Below, piece by piece: positions 1 to 7,155 of a stretch of 17,248 bases of DNA. The DNA is taken from contig CALFVE010000118.1 of the NCBI GenBank assembly GCA_937928475.1, positions 1-17,248 on the forward strand, in the 5' to 3' direction. Made by a program: the position numbers and the translations under genes. Source of the DNA: an uncultured bacterium (GTDB lineage Bacteria; Armatimonadota; Zipacnadia; Zipacnadales; Zipacnadaceae). The notes under the pieces were generated by a model. It saw only the letters and a program-made list of their open reading frames with translations. It ran no database searches and was not told the origin of the DNA. Numbering within the stretch: position 1 is the stretch's first letter; every line of letters begins with the position of its first letter.

Positions 1-182
1 CGGTGGCCCGCGCCGGTCTCGCAGGTCTTGCGTACGATGTCCCGGCCGGCCTCTTGACATAGCGGCGGGCCGGGATTATTAGTACGCACCGTGGGGCCGG
101 CGCTGCGGAGGCCCGCTGGGGTCCAGTGAACGAACTTGCCCTGGGCAGCGTCAGTTTCCCTCAGAACCACCACAGGGGGCAT
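1..182 (-). CDS. Partial unrecognised protein, N-terminal 60 residues only, runs off left edge
   Basis: Reading the minus strand from an ATG at 182-180, the frame stays open to the window edge. It starts MPPVVVLRE and continues with GKFVHWTPAG, PTVRTNN and a Cys-containing stretch, PLCQEAGRD then RKTCETGAGH, with two Cys 12 residues apart. An AAGGA ribosome-binding site lies directly before the ATG, read on the minus strand at about 184-190. The residue composition looks like real protein rather than an antisense shadow. I do not recognise the family. The Cys pair could bind metal or belong to a sensory domain, but that is a guess. It is divergent from the MEDS-PAS gene, with only 51 bp between the two starts, so they may share a control region. 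Confidence 0.55.
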   Translation of the reverse strand, partial: MPPVVVLRETDAAQGKFVHWTPAGLRSAGPTVRTNNPGPPLCQEAGRDIVRKTCETGAGH

Positions 183-233
183 GTCCTTCCCTGGGGGCGG
201 CGATAGCCTAGCATAAGCCCCGAGGATGAGTGC

Positions 234-1274
234 ATGGCAACCGTAGACTGTGAACGTGAAATAGCCGATCTGCGCCCCGGCGAGCACCTCCTCTTCCTCC
301 ACGAATCCGAAGCAGAGCAACGAGAGTGGACGGTGCCCTTCCTCTGCGAGGGGCTGGAGCGGGGCGAGCAGGTGATGTATGCGCTGGACATGACCAGCCC
401 GGAGACGGTCGTTCGCGACCTGCAGGCGGCGGGGCTAGACGCGGAGGCTTATCTGCACAGCGGGCAGTTGGGCTTGCTCTCGGTGCGGGAGGTCTACTTC
501 CCCGGCGGGTGCTTCGACCCCGAGGCGATGCTGCACGCCTGGGACCGCCTAGTAGACCAGGCGCTGGAGCAGGGGTACACCGGGCTGCGGGTCACCGCCG
601 AGATGACCTGGGGGCTGCGGCGCTGGCCGGGTAGTCGTCGGATGCTGGAATACGAATACAAGGTCAATTCGCTCTTCCCCGACCGCTTGTTCATCGCGCT
701 GTGCCAGTATGACCAGCGGCGCTTCTCCGCCGCGGAACTACTGGAGGCAATCGCAGTGCACCCCGAGGTAGTCACCGCCCGCGGCCGTCACCAGAATCTG
801 TTCTTCTCCGCCTCTCAGTCCTACTGCGGCGCGGAGGTGGCCGAGAACCTGCTGCGCTTCCGCCTGGAGTGCATGGAGACGCGCACTAACCTCCGCCGCG
901 CCCTGGAGGAACAAGCCAGCCTGGCCGCCACCGTGCTGGACGCGGTTGCAGCCATGATCATGATCCTGGACGGCGAAGGGCGGGTGGTTTTCCTCAACCA
1001 GGCCATGGAGCAGGCCCTCGGATATTGCACGCACGAGGTCAAAGGCCAGACCGCCTGGGAACTGCTCGCTTCCCCGCAGGAACGCGACGACCTCCGCCGG
1101 CTGCTGGCAGGCGCGGAGCAAGACCCCGCGCCTCCGGTGTTCACGGCTTGTTTCACCACGCGCGAGGGTCAGCCGCGCCGCCTGCGCTGTACTTGCGGCG
1201 CTCCCCCAATCCCGAGTGCCTCCCAGCGGCGCATCGTGATCACCGCCACCGCGGCCCCCGAGCCGCCCGCCTAG
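234..1274 (+). CDS. MEDS (DcmR-type sensory) domain protein with C-terminal PAS domain
   Basis: 346 aa, cytoplasmic, no signal peptide or membrane helix. Residues about 1-165 match the MEDS domain pattern: GEHLLFLHESE near residue 17, a GLERGEQVMYA strand, then GLRVTAEMTW and LFIALCQYD near 117-160. MEDS domains are RecA-like folds thought to sense small organics in methanogen/methylotroph regulators. Residues about 205-230 form a charged helical linker, and 232-340 a PAS domain (VLDAVAAMIMILDGEGRVVFLN, about 234-255). The protein ends right after the PAS with no HisKA/HATPase, GGDEF or HTH output domain. MEDS-PAS modules usually head histidine kinases, so this is a stand-alone sensor or a truncated kinase; no kinase remnant follows in the next 80 bp. 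The start is chosen for GAGG at 222-225, 8 nt before the ATG. Confidence 0.8.
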   Translation: MATVDCEREIADLRPGEHLLFLHESEAEQREWTVPFLCEGLERGEQVMYALDMTSPETVVRDLQAAGLDAEAYLHSGQLGLLSVREVYFPGGCFDPEAMLHAWDRLVDQALEQGYTGLRVTAEMTWGLRRWPGSRRMLEYEYKVNSLFPDRLFIALCQYDQRRFSAAELLEAIAVHPEVVTARGRHQNLFFSASQSYCGAEVAENLLRFRLECMETRTNLRRALEEQASLAATVLDAVAAMIMILDGEGRVVFLNQAMEQALGYCTHEVKGQTAWELLASPQERDDLRRLLAGAEQDPAPPVFTACFTTREGQPRRLRCTCGAPPIPSASQRRIVITATAAPEPPA

Positions 1275-1355
1275 GCCAGCCCAGCCCACCGATACCTCGA
1301 CCGACCGGCCCGCCCCTGCCCCCTGCTCCCGAACCGGCGCCGCTTCGCCTGCGCC

Positions 1356-1634
1356 TTACAGGGCCCGCCACCAGCCGGAGAAGAAAACGGCCACGGTCAC
1401 CCAACCCAAAACCAGCATCTTGAACACGATCATGCTGCGCAGGACCAGGCCGGAGATCTCCAGCAGCGGCTTGTTGATGATCGGTACCGGGAAGTTCGGG
1501 GCGAAGGCGGTCAGGGCTGCCAGGGCCGCCACCCCTACGGCATACAGCACAATCCCGATCAGCACGGCCAGCCAGGCCCCATGCGCGGCACCGGCTACAA
1601 TCGCCCGCGCCTTGGAGACGTCAGGTTCCGCCAT
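1356..1634 (-). CDS. Small membrane protein with two predicted helices
   Basis: 92 aa of unknown function. A short soluble N-terminus (MAEPDVSKARA) is followed by two hydrophobic segments at about residues 20-44 and 63-86, joined by a Pro/Asn-rich loop (FAPNFPVPIINKP). The C-terminus ends in GWWRAL. An AGGAGG ribosome-binding site (plus-strand CCTCCT at 1643-1648) lies 8 nt before the ATG. It is on the same strand as, and about 100 bp downstream of, the isomerase gene, so it could be the last gene of the thiD operon, though its function gives no link. I do not recognise the family. The good ribosome-binding site and clean hydrophobic pattern support a real gene. Confidence 0.65.
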   Translation of the reverse strand: MAEPDVSKARAIVAGAAHGAWLAVLIGIVLYAVGVAALAALTAFAPNFPVPIINKPLLEISGLVLRSMIVFKMLVLGWVTVAVFFSGWWRAL

Positions 1635-1736
1635 ACATGGTCCCTCCTCAAGCCCGAGGTTCGGGTCTGGGGCAATCTCCCCGCGCGGGGAACCCGGCGG
1701 TCTCCGCGGCGGCGAATCGCGACCGGAAGAGCCAGA

Positions 1737-2513
1737 CTACCCGTTGATCGCGTCGCGCACGGCCAGGATGGTTTTCAGGCTCTCCCGCGTGGGGACCGAG
1801 GGCCGATACTCCAGGCCCACGTACTTTTCATAGCCCGCCTCGTTGATCGCCGCCAGCACGTTGCTCCAGTTGATCTCCCCCTTCCCCGGCTCGTAGCGCC
1901 CGGGCACGTCGGCAGCGTGAAAGTGGCCGATCTGGTCAATATGCGAGGTAATATTGGCGATGAGGTTCCCCTCGGTAACCTGCTGGTGGTAGATGTCATA
2001 CAGCAGGCGCACGGCCGGACTGCCCACCTGCTCGATGATCTCAAAGCCCTCGGTGCTGGTAGTCAGAAAGTAGCCGGGATGGTCCACCAGCACATTCAGC
2101 GGCTCCAGTACCAAAGTCACCCCGGCGGCTTCCGCCAGCGGCGCCGCTGCCTTCAGACAGGCGACAATCCCGGCGTGGCCCCACTCCCGGTCTACCACCT
2201 CCTTGCCCCAACCTACCGTCGAGATCAAAGTCTTGCACCCCACCCGCTGCGCCGCCTCGATGGACTTGGCCACGTCCTCCGCGTAACGATCAGCCAGATG
2301 CACACTCAGCATCCCCGCCGGCGACTCGACGCACATCGCCGCGATGGGCAGGCGCGCCTTCTCGGCGGCGGCTGCTACTGCCTCCAGGTCCTTGTTGGAG
2401 AAGCCCCAGAACTCAACGGCGTCCAGCCCCGCCTGCGCCGCCGCCGGAATGCGCGCGGCGAAGTCCTCGATCTCGGGGAATAGCATTTCGATACAACCGG
2501 ATAGTTTGATCAT
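1737..2513 (-). CDS. Hydroxypyruvate isomerase-like sugar isomerase (AP endonuclease 2 TIM barrel)
   Basis: 258 aa. The fold is the xylose isomerase-like TIM barrel. Putative metal ligands are Glu137 (LVLEPLN), Asp173 (LYDIYH), His199 (GHFHAADVPGR) and Glu235 (GLEYRP). The runs DHPGYFLTT, YDIYHQQVTEG and PGRYEPGKGEINW are characteristic of the Hyi family, which interconverts hydroxypyruvate and tartronate semialdehyde in glyoxylate metabolism. Many family members act on other sugars, so the substrate is uncertain. The length fits the family (about 260 aa). The ATG at 2513-2511 overlaps the thiD stop as ATGA, with a GGAGA ribosome-binding site inside the thiD end, so translation is probably coupled to thiD. 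An open frame continues upstream on this strand through antisense-like sequence, but that extension shows no family similarity. Confidence 0.85.
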   Translation of the reverse strand: MIKLSGCIEMLFPEIEDFAARIPAAAQAGLDAVEFWGFSNKDLEAVAAAAEKARLPIAAMCVESPAGMLSVHLADRYAEDVAKSIEAAQRVGCKTLISTVGWGKEVVDREWGHAGIVACLKAAAPLAEAAGVTLVLEPLNVLVDHPGYFLTTSTEGFEIIEQVGSPAVRLLYDIYHQQVTEGNLIANITSHIDQIGHFHAADVPGRYEPGKGEINWSNVLAAINEAGYEKYVGLEYRPSVPTRESLKTILAVRDAING

Positions 2514-3355
2514 GATTCTCCTTCTTCCTGCAAGAGGTTCCACATCGGGTTGACCGGCCCACAGCCTCGGCCCAGGGCCAGGCCCCCTCGGATAGCCTGC
2601 GTGGCGAATTCCTTGGCCGCGGTAACCGCCGCGAACAGGGTCTTCCCCTGAGCCAGATACGCCGCCAGCGCCGCTGAGAAGACACAGCCCGAGCCGTGGG
2701 TAGTCCGCGTGTCCAGGGCGGGGCCCAGCAAGTAGTGCACCCGGTCGCTGCGCCGCTCGTAGAGAACGTCGGTGGCCTCCCCCTTCTCGATCAGGTGGCC
2801 GCCCGTGATCACCACCGCCTCCGGGTGCACATCCCACTGGTGGGCGAGCTCGCGCGCCGCGGGGCCCAGGTCCTCCAGCCGGCGCAGCCGCCGCTCCAGC
2901 AGCGCCTCCGCCTCCGGCACGTTGGGCGTCACCACCCGGGCCACGGGAATCAGCGTCTTGCGATAGGCCTCCTTGGCCCCCGGCTCGAGCAGTATTCCTC
3001 CGGAAGTAGCCACCATCACCGGGTCTACCACCAGGTTCTTCAGACGGTGCTCGGTAACCGCCAGGTAGACCGCCTCCATGATGGCCTCTGTCGCCAACAT
3101 GCCGGTCTTGGCGGCCTGGCAGCCCAGGTCGGAAACCACCGCCCCAATCTGCGCCTTGACCGCCTCGGGAGGCAGGGGATAGACCGCCTCCACCGCCACC
3201 GTGCTCTGCGCGGTCACGGCCGTGATCGCGCAGGCGCCGTGTACGCCCAGGGCAGCGAAGGTCTTCAGGTCGGCGGCCACCCCAGCGCCGCCGCCGGAGT
3301 CCATCCCGGCGATGGTCAGCACCGTGGGCGGACGCTTTGTATAGGGCTTGCGCAT
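2510..3355 (-). CDS. thiD: Hydroxymethylpyrimidine/phosphomethylpyrimidine kinase
   Basis: 281 aa, the usual ThiD length. It phosphorylates HMP and then HMP-phosphate to HMP-PP for thiamine synthesis, in the cytoplasm, as a ribokinase-like fold. Visible motifs: TIAGMDSGGGAG at 14-25 (substrate loop), DPVMVATSG at 111-119, TPNVPEAE at 143-150, and the anion hole/catalytic TTHGSGC at 218-224. The start is the ATG at 3355-3353, just before the conserved N-terminal strand; a GAGG lies 4 nt upstream. The reading frame remains open further upstream to a start near 3556, but that part overlaps the divergent pilin control region and lacks ThiD similarity. First gene of a minus-strand operon with the isomerase. 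No other thi gene is in the window, and no TPP riboswitch is visible in the leader. Confidence 0.93.
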   Translation of the reverse strand: MRKPYTKRPPTVLTIAGMDSGGGAGVAADLKTFAALGVHGACAITAVTAQSTVAVEAVYPLPPEAVKAQIGAVVSDLGCQAAKTGMLATEAIMEAVYLAVTEHRLKNLVVDPVMVATSGGILLEPGAKEAYRKTLIPVARVVTPNVPEAEALLERRLRRLEDLGPAARELAHQWDVHPEAVVITGGHLIEKGEATDVLYERRSDRVHYLLGPALDTRTTHGSGCVFSAALAAYLAQGKTLFAAVTAAKEFATQAIRGGLALGRGCGPVNPMWNLLQEEGES

Positions 3356-3544
3356 CGGACCTCGCTGTGCTCCCCTCAGCAGGTGGTCTAAGCAATTCCT
3401 CCGCACCAGAAGGCGCACCTGCCTGGGAAAAGCGGGGCAAATTTCTTTTGTACAACTCGCCCGGCCAGCAGGTGTCCTGGGACAGACAGCGAATTGTAAA
3501 AGATTGCCTTGCGTACACACCCTAGCACAAGGAGGCCCCAGGAG

Positions 3545-4237
3545 ATGAAACGCCACGGATTCACCCTAATCGAGCTGCTGGTGGTGATAGCGATTATCGC
3601 CATCCTGGCAGCGATCCTCTTTCCGGTTTTCGCCCGCGCCCGCGAGAAGGCGCGCGCGAACACCTGCTTGAGCAACATCAAGCAACTGACCCTGGCCGTG
3701 CTGATGTACATCCAGGACTACGATGAGGTATTCCAGCCTTGCCGGATGCCGGGTTGGCCCGCCGAGGGGATCTACGCCACCCTGCGCCCCTACGTCAAGA
3801 ATGATTCGTTGTACACCTGCCCCAGTTATGTTTCGGGAGGTTCCGCGGAGGTTAGCGGCAACCAGCCCTACCACTACGCGTTCGACTACAAGAGCGACCA
3901 GTGCTCGGGCGGGGTCGTCCCCTGGGACCGCCAGGGCCTGTTCGCGGACGGGGTCTGGTTCGGTTGGACCGTGGTCGGGCTCAAGAATCTGGAGGACCCC
4001 GTAAACACCATCTTGATGGCGGACGGGAATAGGTCTTACTGGTTCTGCTACGGCGCTCAGAACCGCTGGAATTACTTCGGGATAATCCCCCGGCACTCAG
4101 ACGGGGTGAACAGCGGCTGGGCGGACGGCCACTGTAAGTTCCTCGGTACTGGGCCGCGGCCCAAGCCGGAGCCCAACAACGGTACCAATACTTGGTTCCC
4201 AATTGCCGAGCGCTTCTTCACCTGGGCGGCGGACTAG
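3545..4237 (+). CDS. Type IV prepilin-like H-X9-DG (DUF1559-type) secreted protein, copy 1
   Basis: 230 aa. It has a class III signal peptide: MKRHG, then the cleavage site before Phe6, with Glu10 at position +5 of the mature protein. A hydrophobic helix spans about residues 6-28, followed by PVFARAREKA and TCLSNIKQLTLA, a pilin/pseudopilin stalk typical of Armatimonadota and Planctomycetota. The globular C-terminal part carries the H-X9-DG motif (His184, Asp194-Gly195) and ends WFPIAERFFTWAAD. Such proteins are processed by prepilin peptidase and assemble into, or hang from, type II/IV-like surface filaments; individual roles are mostly unknown. The start is set by AAGGAGG at 3529-3535, 9 nt before the ATG. 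The upstream 190 bp is shared with divergent thiD. Confidence 0.9.
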   Translation: MKRHGFTLIELLVVIAIIAILAAILFPVFARAREKARANTCLSNIKQLTLAVLMYIQDYDEVFQPCRMPGWPAEGIYATLRPYVKNDSLYTCPSYVSGGSAEVSGNQPYHYAFDYKSDQCSGGVVPWDRQGLFADGVWFGWTVVGLKNLEDPVNTILMADGNRSYWFCYGAQNRWNYFGIIPRHSDGVNSGWADGHCKFLGTGPRPKPEPNNGTNTWFPIAERFFTWAAD

Positions 4238-4545
4238 GGGGTAGGTCGAATCGCGGTGGTTGAGGAAATCGCGCGGGTCCCGCGTCTATGTGGCGTGCAG
4301 CAGTCGCGCCCGGGCCGGCTCCGGTCCGCTGGGAAGGCGAGCTGCGGCTAACCGCGGTCGCTCTCCCCTCCCGTTCCGGGAAGGCTGCCGGCCCCGAAGC
4401 GGGCCGCCGGGATAGGTCGGGCCCGAGCCAAGAAGCCGAAAGCGAGACGCAGGCCCCCTCGCGGGTCTCGTCGGGCGTGCCTGACCGGCACAGGCCAATG
4501 CGCCTCGCGGGAGCAATACAAACTTAGACATGGAGGTGTCAGCAG
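4238..4545. other. Intergenic region between the two prepilin-like genes, no gene seen
   Basis: 308 bp of very GC-rich sequence. Frames on both strands are open but give Arg/Pro/Ala-rich nonsense without family resemblance. There are small hairpins: CGGCCC/GGGCCG at 4389-4394 and 4401-4406, and TCCCG/CGGGA at 4369-4373 and 4377-4381. No T-tract terminator or convincing sigma-70 promoter was seen. The ribosome-binding site for the second gene (GGAGGTG) is at 4532-4538. Confidence 0.5.
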
Positions 4546-5244
4546 ATGCGACGGCGTGGGTTCACCCTCATAGAACTGCTGGTGGTGATAGCGATCATCG
4601 CCATCTTGGCAGCGATCCTCTTTCCGGTCTTCGCCCGGGCCAGAGCAAAGGCGCAAGCGAATACGTGCTTGAGCAACGTCAAGCAGATCACGCTGGCCAT
4701 GCTCATGTACGTCCAGGACTACGACGAGATGTTCCCGGCCTACGCGAGTAACTACAGCCCCCAGGACCTGTACGACACGAAACTGGCCCCGTACATCAAG
4801 AACCAGCAGATCTACGCCTGCCCCAGCCACTCCGATGGCGGCACCCAGCAGTGGTACGGCTTCTGCTACAGTTACGCCTGGGTAGTGAAGTCGGACGCCT
4901 GCCGCGGCACCAACTGGAACGCTACCGGGATAATCGCGCTGGGCCTGAATTGGGGCTGGTATCCTGTGGTGGGTCTGAAGACGCTCGACGACCCGGTGAA
5001 CCAGATCATGCTGGCAGACGGCACGCCTAACGGCTGGTACTTCTGCTACGGAATATCGGAGGGCTATCCGTACTCGTGGGCGGGCCTCGACACCCGGCAC
5101 AGCGACGGAGTGAACAGCGGCTGGGCGGACGGCCACGCCAAGTTCGTGGGTACCGGACCGCGGCCGCCGTGTTCCTGGAGCGGTCCCCCCGGGTGCCCCT
5201 GGTTTCCCATTGCCGAGCGGTACTTCACCTGGGCGGCCGATTAG
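4546..5244 (+). CDS. Type IV prepilin-like H-X9-DG (DUF1559-type) secreted protein, copy 2
   Basis: 232 aa, a close paralogue of the protein encoded just upstream. It has the leader MRRRG, cleavage before Phe6, Glu10, the same hydrophobic helix, PVFARARAKAQ and TCLSNVKQITLA. The middle (about 65-180) diverges, while VVGLKTLDDPVNQIMLADG, the H-X9-DG motif (His185, Asp195-Gly196) and the ending WFPIAERYFTWAAD are conserved. This pattern of constant ends with a variable middle suggests a tandem gene duplication followed by surface diversification. The ribosome-binding site GGAGGTG lies 7 nt before the ATG. The gap to copy 1 is 308 bp, so it may have its own promoter. Confidence 0.9.
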   Translation: MRRRGFTLIELLVVIAIIAILAAILFPVFARARAKAQANTCLSNVKQITLAMLMYVQDYDEMFPAYASNYSPQDLYDTKLAPYIKNQQIYACPSHSDGGTQQWYGFCYSYAWVVKSDACRGTNWNATGIIALGLNWGWYPVVGLKTLDDPVNQIMLADGTPNGWYFCYGISEGYPYSWAGLDTRHSDGVNSGWADGHAKFVGTGPRPPCSWSGPPGCPWFPIAERYFTWAAD

Positions 5245-5615
5245 CCACTCGGGGAATGGCGAAGGCCAACCGGCACGGTGGCGCCGGGAGGAAGTACCGG
5301 CGCAACCGGAGTCGCGCCTCGCTACGCGGCGAGGCGGCTCTCGGCGGTCGCCTCGTCTTGCGTATGCCTCACTGTCCCGCCTTCTTCGGGCGCTGAGGCC
5401 CGCGCCGTCGCGGCGCTGATGTCCCCCAGCGTACCCAGCACCGGATTGCCCACACTGAGTACCCGCCCCAGAGCGAAACCGCCAATCTCCCCTCAGCTCA
5501 GGCCGGGCTGGCGGCCGACCGCCGGTTGGCGGGAAGGAATGCCCCAGGTCTCCCGCGAACTTGCCGCCACCAGGCCCGCGGCGGGCCGATTTCCGGCTTC
5601 CCCTCCGGTGGCTCC
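5245..5615. other. Intergenic region before folC; one hairpin and a weak minus-strand frame
   Basis: 371 bp with no convincing gene. It holds a perfect 8-bp hairpin at 5315-5336 and, on the minus strand at 5322-5492, a short frame with protein-like composition but no good start codon. An open plus-strand frame continuous with folC begins at a TTG at 5526, but residues before the GTG at 5616 do not resemble FolC. Confidence 0.4.
5315..5336. terminator. GC hairpin downstream of prepilin copy 2, possible terminator without T-tract
   Basis: Perfect inverted repeat: CGCCTCGC at 5315-5322 and GCGAGGCG at 5329-5336, with a 6-nt loop. It lies 70 bp after the stop of the second prepilin gene. No run of T follows, so intrinsic termination is uncertain; it may only stabilise the mRNA end. 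Confidence 0.3.
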
Positions 5616-6986
5616 GTGGAGGACATCACCAACTTCGAACAGGCCCGGGAGTGGCTGCACTCCTTCGTAGACTTCGAGCGGCGCGGCTTCCGGCGGCATT
5701 TCGCCGATGTCGTGAATCTCGACACCATCCGCGCGCTGCTCGCCGACCTGGGTAATCCCCAGGAGCGCCTCCGCGTGCTGCACATTGCCGGCACCAAGGG
5801 CAAGGGCTCCACCGCCGCCCTCTGCGAGGCCGCCCTGCGCGCCGCCGGCTATCGCACCGGCCTGTATACCTCCCCGCATCTGCTCAGCATGCGGGAGCGC
5901 ATCCGCCTGGACGGCGCGCCGATCAGCGAGGAGCAGGTGGTGAGCCTGGTGAGGCAGGTGCAGCCCGCGGCGGAGGCGGTGCGGCGCCGCGCAGACCTCA
6001 ATCCCCCCACCTTCTTCGAAATTTACACCGCGATGGGCTTTCTGGCCTTTGCCCAGGCCGGGGTGGACGTGGCGGTGGTGGAGACCGGCCTGGGCGGGCG
6101 CCTCGACGCCACCAACGTCGTCTCCCCTCTGGTCACAGTAATCACCACCATCGGGCGCGATCATATGGACATCCTGGGGGACACCTTGCCCCAGATCGCT
6201 CGGGAGAAGGCGGGAATCATCAAGCCAGGAGTGCCGCTGGTGCTGGGAGAGCAGGACGGGGAGGCCGAGCCGGTGATCTTAGCTAGGGCAGCGGAGGTGG
6301 GCGCCCCGGTGCTCCGGACCCCGCCGGTGCGCGCCGCGGGCCGCCTGCGGCCTCTGGCTCCTCCCGCCTCGCGCGGGTCATTCGCCTCCCCGGCCCAGCG
6401 CGTGGCCCTGGCGACCGCCGACGGAGAGTTGCACGTGCGCCTGCCGCTGTTGGGGCGACATCAATGGGGCAACTTGGCGCTGGCCTGGGCGGCTCTCGAA
6501 GCGCTCGGTCAGCGTGGCTTTGCCGTCGGGCCGCAAGATTTCGCCCGGGGCGTGCGAGGCGTGCGCTGGCCGGGGCGCTTCGAGATCGTGGAGACGCGCC
6601 CCTGGCTGGTGCTAGACTGCGCCCACAATGCGCCTTCCCTGAAGGCCCTGGCCGAGGCCCTCCCTGCTTGTCTCCGCTATCGGCGGCTGATCCTGGTCTT
6701 CGGTATGTCCGGCGACAAGGAAACGCAGGCCGCCACTGCCGAGATCGCGCCGCGGGCCGACGTGGTCATTCTCACCCAGGCGATGGTTCACCGCGCCCTG
6801 TGGGTCAGCCGCCTCGCCGAGGCCACCTGGCCGCTCTGGCGTGCCACGCCTCACGTGACCTGGACCGTGGAGGAGGCCCTGCGGCGCGCCCGCGCTCTGG
6901 CCGAACCGGAGGACTGCATCTGCGTGACCGGTTCGGTGTTTGTGGTGGGCGCAGCGCTGCAAGCCTTGGGGATGCCGGTGCGCTAG
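5616..6986 (+). CDS. folC: Bifunctional folylpolyglutamate synthase/dihydrofolate synthase
   Basis: 456 aa from a GTG. Mur-ligase-like ATP-dependent enzyme that adds glutamate to dihydropteroate/folates in the cytoplasm. Motifs in order: HIAGTKGKGST (P-loop, about 56-66), TGLYTSPHL (81-89), ETGLGGRLDATN (156-167), TIGRDHMDILG (178-188), REKAGIIKPG (196-205), GRHQWGNLALA (280-290), PGRFEIV (319-325) and the C-terminal-domain DCAHN (334-338). The length is slightly above the common 420-440 aa. The start is uncertain: the GTG at 5616 leads directly into the conserved N-terminus (NFEQAREWL) but has a poor ribosome-binding site, and a TTG at 5526 would add 30 residues without FolC similarity. No other folate gene is nearby. 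Confidence 0.92.
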   Translation: MEDITNFEQAREWLHSFVDFERRGFRRHFADVVNLDTIRALLADLGNPQERLRVLHIAGTKGKGSTAALCEAALRAAGYRTGLYTSPHLLSMRERIRLDGAPISEEQVVSLVRQVQPAAEAVRRRADLNPPTFFEIYTAMGFLAFAQAGVDVAVVETGLGGRLDATNVVSPLVTVITTIGRDHMDILGDTLPQIAREKAGIIKPGVPLVLGEQDGEAEPVILARAAEVGAPVLRTPPVRAAGRLRPLAPPASRGSFASPAQRVALATADGELHVRLPLLGRHQWGNLALAWAALEALGQRGFAVGPQDFARGVRGVRWPGRFEIVETRPWLVLDCAHNAPSLKALAEALPACLRYRRLILVFGMSGDKETQAATAEIAPRADVVILTQAMVHRALWVSRLAEATWPLWRATPHVTWTVEEALRRARALAEPEDCICVTGSVFVVGAALQALGMPVR

Positions 6987-6993
6987 GGCTCTC

Positions 6994-7059
6994 GCGTGGG
7001 GCAGGTTTCCAGGGCGTGGGGCACGTTTCTAGCGCGTGGGGCAGGCTTCCAGCCTGCCC
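6994..7059. repeat. Three 20-bp tandem units ending in a REP-like palindrome
   Basis: Three imperfect copies of a 20-bp unit starting GCGTGGGGCA lie head to tail at 6994-7013, 7014-7033 and 7034-7053. The last copy runs into a perfect 9-bp inverted repeat: GGGCAGGCT at 7039-7047, loop TCC, AGCCTGCCC at 7051-7059. The AGGCTTCCAGCCT core resembles short palindromes dispersed in intergenic regions of Planctomycetota/Armatimonadota-like genomes (from memory). Placed just after folC, it may act as an mRNA-end structure or terminator for folC. Confidence 0.6.
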
Positions 7060-7155
7060 TCGAGCAGAGACGCTTTGGCCTGAGGAGGTGCCACCCGCCC
7101 TGCGGGCGAAGCAGCCGTCTCAGCAGGGCTCAACGAGATTGGGACCGCACTGCCT

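Noticed and set aside
54..82. TTGACA-17-TATTAG promoter-like sequence on the plus strand
   Set aside because: It lies inside the minus-strand partial gene and about 150 bp from the MEDS-PAS start. Probably chance, or at best a distant promoter.
1737..3518. 593-aa minus-strand frame spanning the isomerase and beyond
   Set aside because: Only the last 258 residues match the isomerase family. The rest is Gly/Arg-rich and overlaps thiD in another frame.
3356..3544. TPP riboswitch upstream of thiD
   Set aside because: A CTGAGG run and a GCAGGTG/CACCTGC inverted repeat are present, but the conserved TPP-aptamer boxes were not found.
4348..5136. 262-aa minus-strand frame
   Set aside because: Antisense to the second prepilin-like gene, whose leader, H-X9-DG motif and ribosome-binding site identify the true frame.
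5526..5615. Extended folC start at a TTG
   Set aside because: The added 30 residues do not resemble FolC and no ribosome-binding site precedes the TTG.
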